Shown here piece after piece: positions 8,801 through 15,356 of a stretch of 15,356 nt of DNA. The notes below the pieces were generated by a model. The model was not told the DNA's origin, ran no database searches, and worked only from the letters and a program-made list of their open reading frames with translations. The position numbers were made by a program, and so were the translations under genes. This stretch comes from JAGOEF01 sp964511665 (GTDB lineage: Bacteria; Bacteroidota; Bacteroidia; Bacteroidales; ML635J-15). The stretch is from the NCBI GenBank assembly GCA_964511665.1, contig CAZEHA010000066.1, forward strand, positions 1 through 15,356. Direction: 5' to 3'. Position 1 is the first letter of the stretch. Each line of letters opens with the position of its first letter.

Positions 8801-10676
8801 GGGCGGAGCCATGCAGGGGAGTAAACCCGGACAGTATTACGGTGACCCGCACGGACGTTTTGTTGCCATTATTAGCTGCATTGCCCGCGAAATGGGTATC
8901 GATATCGAAACTCCATGGCAGCAACTCCCCGATAATTTTAAGAACATTGTGCTGTTCGGTACCGGCAATATAGGATGGGAAGCTGAGTGGCAGTTTAAAA
9001 ACAAAACCCGAAGCGGTACACACCGACTTTCTACTACCTGGGAAGGTTTCTGCAACATTATCGACGATGAATACCGCCGAAAGCACCAAAACAAAACCAT
9101 CGACAATATTGCCGCATTGCTGCATACGGTAAGCTGCCACAGTTGCCATGGTGCAGGTTTAAAACCGGAATTGCTCGAAGTCAGCATCAACCATAAAAAC
9201 ATAGCAGAACTCAGCATGATGGCTGTAAAAGATATCCGCAAATTTTTCGCAACCGCCATCGATAACACAAGCAACAGCACCGAAAAAGCCATAATTGCCG
9301 GTATTGGCAATGCGCTGAACGAAATGCTCGACACCTTACAGCATTTGGGGCTCCACTACCTCAGCATAAACCGCAAGGCAACGGGCTTATCGGGGGGTGA
9401 GGCACAGCGCCTCCGCATTGCAGGAGTGCTGGCTGCCAATCTTAGTGGAGTGTGTTACGTACTCGACGAACCCGGCATTGGGCTGCATAGTTCCGACAAG
9501 GCAACACTGATTTCGGTATTAAAACGGCTTATCGATAAAAACAATACTGTGGTGGTGGTAGAGCACGACGAAAGCTTTATAAAGGCGGCCGACAATATAA
9601 TTGAAATGGGGCCGGTAGCCGGTAAAAATGGCGGATATATAACTGCAAGCGGAAGCCTGCCCGAAATACTAAACTCACAACACAGCGTAACCGCACAATA
9701 CTTGTTGCGAAACAAACAAAACTATGCTCATCAGCGAAATTGTAATGTTAAGTCGTTTGGTTTATACAACGCTACTGCCAACAATTTGCAAGGATGCAAT
9801 ATCGATTTTATTTCGGGTGGTATAATAGTTGTTACGGGTGTTTCGGGTAGCGGAAAATCGTCGTTAATCAATCATGTGTTGTTGCCTTCGTCCATTGCCG
9901 GCAAACCGGTACACTGTAGCGGCACCTATGGCTTGCAACAATTCAGCAAAATAGTGCATGCCAATCAACAAGCCATTGGCAACAATGCACTGAGCACTCC
10001 GGCCAGCTATAGCGGCATACTCGACGACATACGAAAGCTATATGCAGCCACCGGCGAGGCCGGTCTAAAAGGCTTAAAAAATTCGGATTTTTCGTACCAC
10101 CATGCGCAAGGTAAATGCCCCGAATGCAACGGACATGGGCAGATTCGCATCAGCATGGATTTTATGAGCGACGTTTTTGCCGTGTGCGATACCTGTGGCG
10201 GCAACCGATACCGACGCGAATTAGAAAACGTTCGTCTGCATGGGCTCAACATTGGCGAAATGCTCAATTGTACAATACTCGAAGCACACGAGGTGCTGAG
10301 AAACGAAACCGCTGTTGCGCATAAATTGCAAACTTGCATCGATGTTGGAATTGGTCATTTACAGCTGGGTCAGTCTGCCGCTACACTTTCGGGGGGCGAA
10401 GCACAACGCCTGAAACTTGCCTCCGAAATGATGAAGGCATCAGTACATAATACCTTGTTTTTACTCGATGAGCCGGGTACCGGTTTGCATTATTTCGATA
10501 TCCTGAAACTGATAGATGTATTCAACCGACTGGCCAACAATGGCAATACAATTATTTTTATTGAACACAACCCAACGCTTATCGCAATTGCCAATCAATT
10601 GATTGAAATGGGTCTGGGTAGTGGTAACGATGGCGGGCGCATTGTTCGAAACGAATTGATTGGGGTTTACAGCTAA
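5859..10676 (+). CDS. Tandem-fused UvrA-like protein with four ABC ATPase modules (UvrA2/DrrC type)
   Basis: This 1605-residue protein is about 1.7 times the length of UvrA (about 940) and is built as two UvrA-like units in tandem. Walker A lysines are K42, K524, K855 and K1333. ABC signatures SGGE start at residues 363, 698, 1178 and 1511. Zinc CxxC pairs are C143/C146 with C281/C284, C607/C610 with C630/C633, C955/C958 with C1093/C1096, and C1420/C1423 with C1443/C1446. The 607-633 and 1420-1446 pairs have the CxxC-x19-CxxC spacing of the essential UvrA zinc finger. Both halves lack the roughly 130-residue UvrB-binding domain; only 21 residues separate G121 from C143. Module 2 has N525 for the Walker A Ser/Thr, N724 for the Walker B Asp and N757 for the H-loop His, so it is probably impaired as an ATPase. 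The fold predicts DNA binding and damage or intercalator recognition. Without UvrB docking, canonical excision repair is unlikely, and a UvrA2/DrrC-like protective role is plausible. Chlamydial UvrA is a known fused-tandem precedent. Confidence 0.93.
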   Translation: MNNAHQKAIVVTNASENNLKNISLELPHNKFIVVTGVSGSGKSSLVFDVIAAEGQRRFLETYASFSRLFMGKLQQPAVESIEGLLPVISIGQTSAGSNIRSTLGTMSEMYDLLRLLFARAGTAVTNIELSRSLFSFNSPLGACPHCKGIGLEETIDVNKLISDPAKTLRQGALAPSQPNGYIMYSQVTIDVLNRVCNAHGFDVDTPWNELSAQQQDVILNGSTRIKVPFGKHSLESRLKWTGITALPREEAYYKGMLPIMNDILRRDRNVNILKYASSLPCSHCNGLRLNPAALSVRVNGLNIADYANMELSELRENIELLANLYRDKEFVQNITQKLIQQIAMFESLGMQYLSLSRPSNTLSGGEVQRVRLINQTTASLSNVLYVFDEPSAGMHPQYMHQLTRIFRQLVNQGNTLIVAEHDLACLMQADFVVDIGPGAGQHGGRLLFAGSIADFCTDTTVAEISPTRKALDMYKRHMLPTPLQGNVAADFILNGCTKHNLKNIEAGFIKGALNIVCGLAGSGKNSLVHGELEIRVNKAIEQNKNQSAFDKLIVINQSPIGRSPRSNPATYTKLSDKIRDLFADTIAAKQARLSKSHFSFNTAGGRCETCMGAGQVQIGMHFLGNVNLICSSCGGKRFNSEVLQILYKEKNIAEVYELTVSSALMFFADVKSIASQLQTLVDLGLGYLTLGQSSTTLSGGEAQRIKLAAHLQQANTGNTLYILNEPTVGLHNSDMDVLLQALKKLTNKGNTIVCIENDGNMLAHAQQIIELGPGCGSRGGEIVFQGPATAFFDIADTPTANALRKRQKPEHVASLHPNSSSIQLQGVSTHYLKNIDVDIPNNKLTLITGLSGTGKSSLAFDTLFAESRSRFSESLSSYVRSLIKLDNRAIIENCSGLCPSVAISRKHLGYSSRSTVGTITGIYEHFRLMYSRIAQHRGLSYTAQHFSFNHELGACPHCEGRGEILTTDPDKLITHSHLPISGGAMQGSKPGQYYGDPHGRFVAIISCIAREMGIDIETPWQQLPDNFKNIVLFGTGNIGWEAEWQFKNKTRSGTHRLSTTWEGFCNIIDDEYRRKHQNKTIDNIAALLHTVSCHSCHGAGLKPELLEVSINHKNIAELSMMAVKDIRKFFATAIDNTSNSTEKAIIAGIGNALNEMLDTLQHLGLHYLSINRKATGLSGGEAQRLRIAGVLAANLSGVCYVLDEPGIGLHSSDKATLISVLKRLIDKNNTVVVVEHDESFIKAADNIIEMGPVAGKNGGYITASGSLPEILNSQHSVTAQYLLRNKQNYAHQRNCNVKSFGLYNATANNLQGCNIDFISGGIIVVTGVSGSGKSSLINHVLLPSSIAGKPVHCSGTYGLQQFSKIVHANQQAIGNNALSTPASYSGILDDIRKLYAATGEAGLKGLKNSDFSYHHAQGKCPECNGHGQIRISMDFMSDVFAVCDTCGGNRYRRELENVRLHGLNIGEMLNCTILEAHEVLRNETAVAHKLQTCIDVGIGHLQLGQSAATLSGGEAQRLKLASEMMKASVHNTLFLLDEPGTGLHYFDILKLIDVFNRLANNGNTIIFIEHNPTLIAIANQLIEMGLGSGNDGGRIVRNELIGVYS

Positions 10677-10682
10677 CAACAA

Positions 10683-11333
10683 CTATTTAGCAGCAGCTTG
10701 CTGAGCTTTCTCCTGCAAGGCTTTAATTTTTTTCATCAGAAAGGCCGGTCGGGTTTCGAGAAGTGTTTTAAGAACAACGAAAAAAACGATGGCAATGGTA
10801 AACAATCCTCCGAACACGATTACCAGAAAACCGGTAAAAATTATGGTGATATGAATGGGTAGCAGCCGTACAATGATCGACACGGGTATTTCGGCAAGCT
10901 TCACCACACGGGTTTTATCGTTGTCTTCTGCTTTTTTATTCTGAACAAAATGGTAGGCCGCAAACATGGCAGCTCCGCACAATAACGACAGCATTGAGGG
11001 AGCCTGCAGTTCGGGGACAAAAGTTCGAAACGAAAGCAGAAATATGGCATACACAAAATGAAAAAACAAAACTACTATCAATAGAATTGTTGCCATTTGG
11101 TGTTGGAGTTCGTTTGGGGTGGGATTTTTTGCCAGATTGGTTTTAATACCTTCGGTATCAACACTAGGTATTCGTTTAATGCGGCGATAGCTGAACAGAG
11201 CCACAATGATACCCTGCATCCAATACACCCACAAAATGTCGGTAATGCTTTGGTTATTTATAAGTGCCATCGCCAGAATGAGTGCATTCGAAACTATGGC
11301 CAGCGCAGTAACAAAAAAATCGTTTTGTTTCAT
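10683..11333 (-). CDS. Multi-pass membrane protein, DUF6498-like
   Basis: This 216-residue integral membrane protein has about six hydrophobic segments and a basic, Ala/Gln-rich cytoplasmic-looking tail (KKIKALQEKAQQAAAK). The phrase ITDILWVYWMQGIIVALFSY near the N terminus resembles DUF6498 proteins, whose function is unknown. I chose the ATG at 11333. A TTG eight codons upstream keeps the frame open, but it lies inside the probable -7 promoter box, so it cannot be in the transcript. The gene converges on the UvrA-like gene, with stop codons only 6 bases apart and no clear terminator between them, so the transcripts may overlap. Family call is from memory of the motif; membrane location is clear. 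Confidence 0.72.
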   Translation of the reverse strand: MKQNDFFVTALAIVSNALILAMALINNQSITDILWVYWMQGIIVALFSYRRIKRIPSVDTEGIKTNLAKNPTPNELQHQMATILLIVVLFFHFVYAIFLLSFRTFVPELQAPSMLSLLCGAAMFAAYHFVQNKKAEDNDKTRVVKLAEIPVSIIVRLLPIHITIIFTGFLVIVFGGLFTIAIVFFVVLKTLLETRPAFLMKKIKALQEKAQQAAAK

Positions 11334-11354
11334 GGCGAAAACAGGTTTCAGTTG

Positions 11355-11362
11355 CAAAAATA
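11355..11362 (-). promoter_or_regulatory. Probable -7 promoter element of the DUF6498-like gene
   Basis: On the minus strand these bases read TATTTTTG, a match to the TAnnTTTG consensus. The element ends about 21 bases before the ATG at 11333, which favours that start over the upstream in-frame TTG. No good -33 TTTG is seen at the expected distance. Confidence 0.45.
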
Positions 11363-11569
11363 GTGTTTTTTTTTTCGCAGTTTATCCACAAAAACAAACC
11401 CGGCTTTGTAGTTGCGTTTTTCTACCTGCTGCGCGTTATTTGGAAGTGATTGTGACGAAAATAAATCGCAGTTTCATTGTTTTTGCACCCAAACCAATCA
11501 CAGCTTGTTTGCCATCAATATGTTGACAATTTCAATTGCAATTAATCTCGGTATTTACCCAGGATTTAT

Positions 11570-11577
11570 TAAATTTG
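11570..11577 (+). promoter_or_regulatory. Probable -7 promoter element of the Bro-N/Fic gene
   Basis: TAAATTTG matches the TAnnTTTG consensus 66 bases before the ATG at 11644, predicting a leader of roughly 60 bases. The -33 region is weak. A TTGACA at 11523-11528 is too far upstream to pair with it. Confidence 0.4.
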
Positions 11578-11643
11578 CAGTAGAACCGATGTGCCATTGA
11601 TTATTTAGGCAGCACTATTGGGGAATGAGCAAATAACAGATAT

Positions 11644-12578
<935 letters not shown>

Positions 12579-12678
12579 NNNNNNNNNNNNNNNNNNNNNN
12601 NNNNNNNNNNNNNNNNNNNNNNNNNNNNNNNNNNNNNNNNNNNNNNNNNNNNNNNNNNNNNNNNNNNNNNNNNNNNNN
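12579..12678. other. Assembly gap (100 N)
   Basis: Exactly 100 ambiguous bases, the usual placeholder for a scaffold join of unknown length. It is flanked by heptamer repeat on the left and a partial repeat unit on the right, so a repeat-induced assembly break is the likely cause. The true distance between the flanking genes, and whether anything else lies between them, is unknown. Confidence 0.95.
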
Positions 12679-12698
12679 TGAATGTATAAGAATTGGTT

Positions 12699-13058
12699 AT
12701 GAATGAAAGGTATAATCCATTAAAAGATAAGTCTTTTGCATTTGCAGTTCGATGTGTTAATTTGTTCAAGGATTTGACCGAGAATAAAAAGGAGTTCGTA
12801 ATCAGCAAGCAATTGTTACGTTCCGGTACTTCGATTGGCGCAAATATCAGAGAAGCTCAAAATGCCGAGAGTAAAGCGGATTTTATTCATAAACTCGCTA
12901 TTTCTCAGAAAGAATGTGATGAATCGATGTATTGGCTGGAACTGCTTGAAGCAACTGGCTTTCTTTCGCAAGAAGAGTACAATTCTATCAAAAGAGAAGC
13001 TCAGGAACTGCTTAAATTGTTGCGCAGTTCAATTCTAACCACCAAGCAAAAGCTTTAA
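12699..13058 (+). CDS. Four-helix-bundle protein (S23/IVS-like family)
   Basis: This 119-residue, almost entirely helical protein belongs to the four-helix-bundle family first noted as the ORF in 23S rRNA intervening sequences. It is related to the Avd accessory protein of diversity-generating retroelements. The conserved core QLLRSGTSIGANIREA lies at residues 38-53 and a second conserved helix at 62-83 (FIHKLAISQKECDESMYWLE). Length is normal and both ends look complete. The ATG at 12699 is preferred to a TTG two codons upstream. No rRNA, reverse transcriptase or variable repeat is present nearby, so neither context applies here. The molecular role of stand-alone members is unknown; members form basic oligomers that may bind nucleic acid. 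The promoter would lie in the assembly gap. Confidence 0.85.
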   Translation: MNERYNPLKDKSFAFAVRCVNLFKDLTENKKEFVISKQLLRSGTSIGANIREAQNAESKADFIHKLAISQKECDESMYWLELLEATGFLSQEEYNSIKREAQELLKLLRSSILTTKQKL

Positions 13059-13183
13059 TTCATTTTCAATATTTAAGGTTTGTGAAGACTTTTTTAATTG
13101 CAGCATAGCTTATCACGTCACCAGCGTATTCGCGTTATTAATACGTCAACTTCAAAGCTATCGAGATACAATTAGACATAGCT

Positions 13184-13218
13184 AAAAGTCTCTGAATAAT
13201 TCATCCAAAGACTTTTTT
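13184..13218. terminator. Possible terminator hairpin next to the tRNA-Gly fragment
   Basis: AAAAGTCT (13184-13191) can pair with AGACTTTT (13209-13216) across a 17-base loop, followed on the plus strand by T residues to 13218. The stem is AT-rich and the loop long, so this is weak. It could end the four-helix-bundle transcript or, on the other strand, represent the original downstream terminator of the tRNA. Confidence 0.3.
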
Positions 13219-13225
13219 CGCTGCG

Positions 13226-13269
13226 AGCGGGAAACGGGGGTCGAACCCGCGACCCTCAGCTTGGGAAGC
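13226..13269 (-). pseudogene. 3' fragment of tRNA-Gly (CCC), probable attachment site
   Basis: On the minus strand these 44 bases are the 3' part of a tRNA: anticodon loop TTCCCAA (anticodon CCC, Gly), the 3' anticodon stem, variable loop, T stem-loop GCGGG-TTCGACC-CCCGT, 3' acceptor strand TTCCCGC and discriminator T, with no encoded CCA. The 5' half is missing. Upstream sequence on that strand has no acceptor 5' strand, D arm or matching 5' anticodon stem beyond two bases. A tRNA 3' fragment like this is the duplicated core left at the far end of an element integrated by a tyrosine recombinase into a tRNA 3' end. The geometry predicts the element to the right, with the intact tRNA-Gly at its other end. 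Confidence 0.85.
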
Positions 13270-13290
13270 ATTTTGCCGATTTCTACATGC

Positions 13291-13303
13291 CTTGCATTGC
13301 AAG
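13291..13303. repeat. Perfect 13-bp palindrome beside the att fragment
   Basis: CTTGCA-T-TGCAAG is a perfect inverted repeat with a one-base centre, 21 bases inside the presumed element from the end of the tRNA fragment. It could be a recombinase or directionality-factor site, but nothing in the sequence proves it. Confidence 0.6.
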
Positions 13304-13354
13304 ATTTACAGAAGTCATAAAATTATTTGACTAACAGTGTGCTAACACAAAAAT

Positions 13355-13390
13355 CTTCAGCCTAATAGGCTGAGGTAAGGGTGTTTTTTT
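13355..13390 (+). terminator. Strong hairpin followed by a T run
   Basis: CTTCAGCCT (13355-13363) pairs with AGGCTGAGG (13367-13375), one T-G wobble, across a 3-base loop. Seven T residues follow at 13384-13390. The 8-base spacer before the T run is longer than in a standard intrinsic terminator, so an attenuator or insulating hairpin at the element edge is equally possible. Confidence 0.4.
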
Positions 13391-13439
13391 GTCATGTACA
13401 AAATGGCAGAAAGCCAATTTGACAGTTAATAAATATCAG

Positions 13440-13515
13440 AGCAAAATAAAGCAAAAAAAAGCAAAGGAATCAAAGAAAAAAAAGTTATCAAGACATCGAA
13501 GCAAAGTAAAGCAAT
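13440..13515 (+). repeat. GCAAA motifs in 10-bp phase, A-rich
   Basis: GCAAA begins at 13441, 13451, 13461 and 13501, and GCAA at 13511, exact 10-base steps with a near-copy TCAAA at 13470. Motifs of this kind, phased with the DNA helix, would place all copies on one face and could bend the DNA. They lie 60-135 bases upstream of the excisionase-like gene and may bind its product, an integrase or a host bending protein. Confidence 0.5.
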
Positions 13516-13575
13516 CGGGAACATGGCATAAAATTGGGCTTTTTATTTGTGGCACGCTTATAAATTTTATTTGTC

Positions 13576-13893
13576 ATGAAAATTATAATTACGACTAAGA
13601 AAAGTTTACAGGCGGTAATCCGCAATGTAATCGAAACGCTGCTGGACGAGAGACTAGCCACGCAGCCGAATCCCACAACTGAGCATCCCCTCGATGCCTA
13701 CCTGAATGCCGGCGAAGCAGCCTCGTTTCTGAGAATTTCGCTGACAACACTTTACGGCTTAAGCTCAAAAAAGCAAATCCCCAGCATGAAGCAGGGGAAA
13801 AAGCTGTACTTCAGCAAGCAAGACCTGATTCAATGGCTCGAAAATGCAAAAAGTCAGAACCATTCAAGCGATGAAAGGGCAAGCCATGTTTAA
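13576..13893 (+). CDS. Excisionase-like helix-turn-helix protein
   Basis: This 105-residue DNA-binding protein has a MerR/excisionase-type winged helix at residues 41-91 (AYLNAGEAASFLRISLTTLY, then KQIPSMKQGKKLYFSKQDL). This is the pattern of the HTH_17 family found in recombination directionality factors and small regulators of mobile elements. Residues 1-40 look helical and are not recognised. In Bacteroidota mobilizable elements and ICEs, such a gene commonly sits just upstream of a DUF3987 gene, as here. The likely role is control of excision or of the replication/mobilization genes. The stop overlaps the start region of the next gene by 8 bases if that gene starts at 13886. No integrase gene is in the window. 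Confidence 0.8.
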   Translation: MKIIITTKKSLQAVIRNVIETLLDERLATQPNPTTEHPLDAYLNAGEAASFLRISLTTLYGLSSKKQIPSMKQGKKLYFSKQDLIQWLENAKSQNHSSDERASHV

Positions 13894-15295
13894 AGAAATG
13901 AATACCTACCGATTGCCTGAACAGGAAGAAGATTTTATCATTCCTCAGTCAGTGAAAAATTTCCCGTCAGAATTTCATCCCGACGTGTACAGGTATCTGC
14001 CAAAAGCACTATCGGATGCCTGCAGTCAGTTCTCGAATCCCAAATAGAAGGACATTATTCTACTCGGGGCCTTGTCAGTAATTTCGGGATGCCTGCCCTT
14101 TGTGTGTGGCATGTACGACATGAAGACGGTGTACCCGAATTTCTTTGTGTTTATTGAGGCTCCGGCCGGTGCTGGAAAAGGAATACTGCAATGGACCCGA
14201 AAATTTGCAGAATTCATTCACAAAGACATGCTCAATACTTCGGCAAAAGCCTACGAAGCCTACCAGTCGGAACTCAGGCTGTATCGCAATTCGTTGAAGA
14301 AGAAAACAAAAGAACCTCTGAAAGAAATTCCCGGTGAACCCGCCAGAAAAATGTTGATAATACCGGCAAACAACAGTGCCAGTTCGTTCCTGCAGACCTT
14401 GTCGGAAAACGATGGAGCCGGCTTGCTATTCTGCACCGAAGCCGACACGTTGGCGAATTCGTTGTCGCAGGACTGGGGAAACTATTCCGATGTGTTACGT
14501 TGCGCCTTTCAGCACGAACCCATCAGTCTGCAGCGAAGAACCAACCGTGAATACCTTGAGCTTTCGGAACCCAGGCTTTCGGCATTGCTGACAGGCACCA
14601 AAGATCAGTTGTTTAAACTCATTCCCAGCACCGAGAACGGTTTGTTCAGCCGGTTTGCATTCTACTCCTTCCCTGCCGTTACGGTTTTTAAAGATGTATT
14701 TATCGATATGGAGCACCGCACCTTGCGAATATTCAATGAACTGGGGCAACAAATGTTCGAGAACAGGAACAGGCTTATATCGCTGGGAAGCACCATTGAA
14801 TGGCAATTCAATACGACAACTAGGGCAGAGTTTAAATCGTGCATGAACAACATTATGCAACAGCTACACAAGGAGATTGGAGATCAGTGCCTGGCTACGG
14901 TGAAACGACTTGGCTTGATTCTGTTTCGTATTGCGATGATTACCGGCACCCTGCGTGTATTGGAGAGTGGGAAAAAACCCGAACCAAAAATGACTATTGA
15001 CCGGGTAGATTTTGGTCTGGCATACGAGATTGTCATTGTACTGGCACACCATGCCATAGCTCTTATTGCCGAGACCAAAAACGGCAATAAGAATATCGTA
15101 AAACAACGGCGACTGAATCAGTACTACGATTTGCTCCCCGACAATTTCACCCGAAAACAAGCCCTGCAACTGGCCGAAAAGCTCGACCTCTCCCCTGCCA
15201 GCTGCGACCGGTTTCTCAGCAGTAACATTTTCACAAAACCATCTTACGGAAATTACACCAAGTCGGGTGATCAAAATGATAAAGTGATAAAGTGA
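13886..15295 (+). pseudogene. DUF3987 family protein interrupted by an in-frame TAG
   Basis: This mobile-element DUF3987 protein, a family linked to element replication or mobilization with primase/helicase-like P-loop character, would be about 469 residues if read through. The first segment (start ATG 13886, alternatives 13871 and 13898) contains YRLPEQEEDF and PDVYRYLPKALSDACSQFSN, then meets TAG at 14045-14047. The same frame continues with KDIILLGALSVISGCLPF, the natural family sequence. No frameshift is involved, so this is a single nonsense codon, plausibly from GAG or CAG. A P-loop-like APAGAGKG lies at 14159-14182. The C terminus (about 15100-15240) looks like a winged helix, and the last residues are encoded by an 8-bp tandem repeat. 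It could be a dead gene, a sequencing error or a readthrough site; an internal restart would lose the N-terminal segment. Confidence 0.8.
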
Positions 15296-15308
15296 TAAAC
15301 TGATAAAC
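15277..15308 (+). repeat. TGATAAA(G/C) octamer tandem repeat
   Basis: Four head-to-tail 8-base units (two TGATAAAG, then two TGATAAAC) span the last codons and stop of the DUF3987 gene. The repeat encodes the terminal DKVIK residues and provides the TGA stop. Confidence 0.85.
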
Positions 15309-15340
15309 TTTTGGTCTAAGCATATTAAAACAACGGCAAC

Positions 15341-15356
15341 ATGAATTTTATGAGGT
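15341..15356 (+). CDS. Possible start of the next mobile-element gene (partial)
   Basis: An ATG at 15341, with another in frame at 15350, opens a frame that runs off the window after five codons, 45 bases after the DUF3987 stop. In related elements a primase or mobilization gene often follows, but too little sequence is present to identify it or to be sure it is a gene. Confidence 0.25.

Larger units (their letters stand above)
11334..11643. other. Divergent intergenic region between the DUF6498-like and Bro-N/Fic genes
   Basis: This 310-base region separates two divergently transcribed genes and holds a probable promoter for each (11355-11362 minus, 11570-11577 plus). A run of nine or more T residues lies at about 11366-11375. 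I found no convincing gene, RNA or repeat; short open frames here have no recognisable protein character. Confidence 0.55.
13059..13575. other. Intergenic region containing the mobile-element junction
   Basis: This 517-base stretch has no convincing protein gene. It holds repeated AAGACTTTTTT motifs (13085-13095 and 13208-13218, with the inverted partner AAAAGTCT at 13184-13191), a CGTATT/AATACG inverted repeat (13125-13130 and 13140-13145), the tRNA-Gly fragment (13226-13269), a 13-bp palindrome (13291-13303), a 9-bp hairpin (13355-13375) and 10-bp-phased GCAAA motifs (13441-13515). An open frame over 13389-13598 is a low-complexity Lys-rich translation of the A-rich DNA and is not counted as a gene. 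Confidence 0.6.

Noticed and set aside
8457..9149. 230-codon open frame on the minus strand
   Set aside because: It lies wholly antisense to the UvrA-like gene, whose motifs are clear, and its translation shows no recognisable protein features.
12699..13058. Diversity-generating retroelement or 23S rRNA intervening sequence
   Set aside because: The four-helix-bundle family occurs in both settings, but no reverse transcriptase, template/variable repeats or rRNA sequence is present in the window.
13220..13310. Complete tRNA-Gly gene
   Set aside because: No acceptor 5' strand, D arm or full 5' anticodon stem is found on the minus strand beyond 13269; only the 3' part is present.
13389..13598. 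69-codon Lys-rich open frame on the plus strand
   Set aside because: Starts at TTG, translates the A-rich phased repeat region into low-complexity Lys/Ser, and overlaps the start of the HTH gene.
14072..15295. Separate gene starting at the TTG at 14072
   Set aside because: Family sequence continues upstream in the same frame through the TAG, so this is the downstream part of one interrupted gene rather than an independent start.

Overview
The window reads as Bacteroidota (Bacteroidia-like) chromosome with the edge of an integrated mobile element on the right. The basis is TAnnTTTG-type -7 promoter elements ahead of three genes, no clear Shine-Dalgarno dependence, and typical families: a CzcCBA-like efflux operon, a DUF6498-like membrane protein, a four-helix-bundle (S23/IVS family) protein, and an excisionase-like HTH gene followed by a DUF3987 gene. 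Species cannot be named from this sequence.

Bases 157-5688 hold a compact three-gene plus-strand operon for a tripartite heavy-metal RND efflux pump: outer-membrane channel (TolC/CzcC type), lipoprotein adaptor (CzcB type) and inner-membrane pump (CzcA type, complete proton-relay motif D395/D401/E408). No metal regulator is visible.

Bases 5859-10676 encode the most unusual gene, a 1605-residue UvrA-family protein with four ABC ATPase modules, apparently two UvrA-like proteins fused head to tail. Both halves lack the UvrB-binding domain, as in UvrA2/DrrC-type proteins. The second ATPase module has lost three catalytic positions (Walker A Ser/Thr, Walker B Asp, H-loop His) but keeps the UvrA QSPIGR motif. 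The fourth module is the reverse, with intact catalytic motifs and an eroded QSPIGR motif. Its promoter lies so close to the ATG that the mRNA may be leaderless. A small membrane protein gene (10683-11333, minus) converges on it.

Bases 11644-13058 hold a Bro-N/Fic fusion (a class III Fic AMP-transferase ending in its inhibitory SxxxE motif) and a four-helix-bundle protein. They are separated by a tandem GAATGAT array and a 100-N assembly gap. The repeat begins in the last codon of the Fic gene, and a repeat-like unit forms the start of the next gene.

From 13226 rightward, a 44-base 3' fragment of a tRNA-Gly (CCC) gene on the minus strand marks a probable att site. Beyond it come a 13-bp palindrome, a hairpin, GCAAA motifs spaced 10 bp apart, an excisionase-like HTH gene and a DUF3987 gene interrupted by an in-frame TAG. 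This looks like one end of a tRNA-Gly-targeted integrative or mobilizable element whose integrase and intact tRNA would lie beyond the right edge. The DUF3987 gene, like the Fic gene, ends inside a short tandem repeat.
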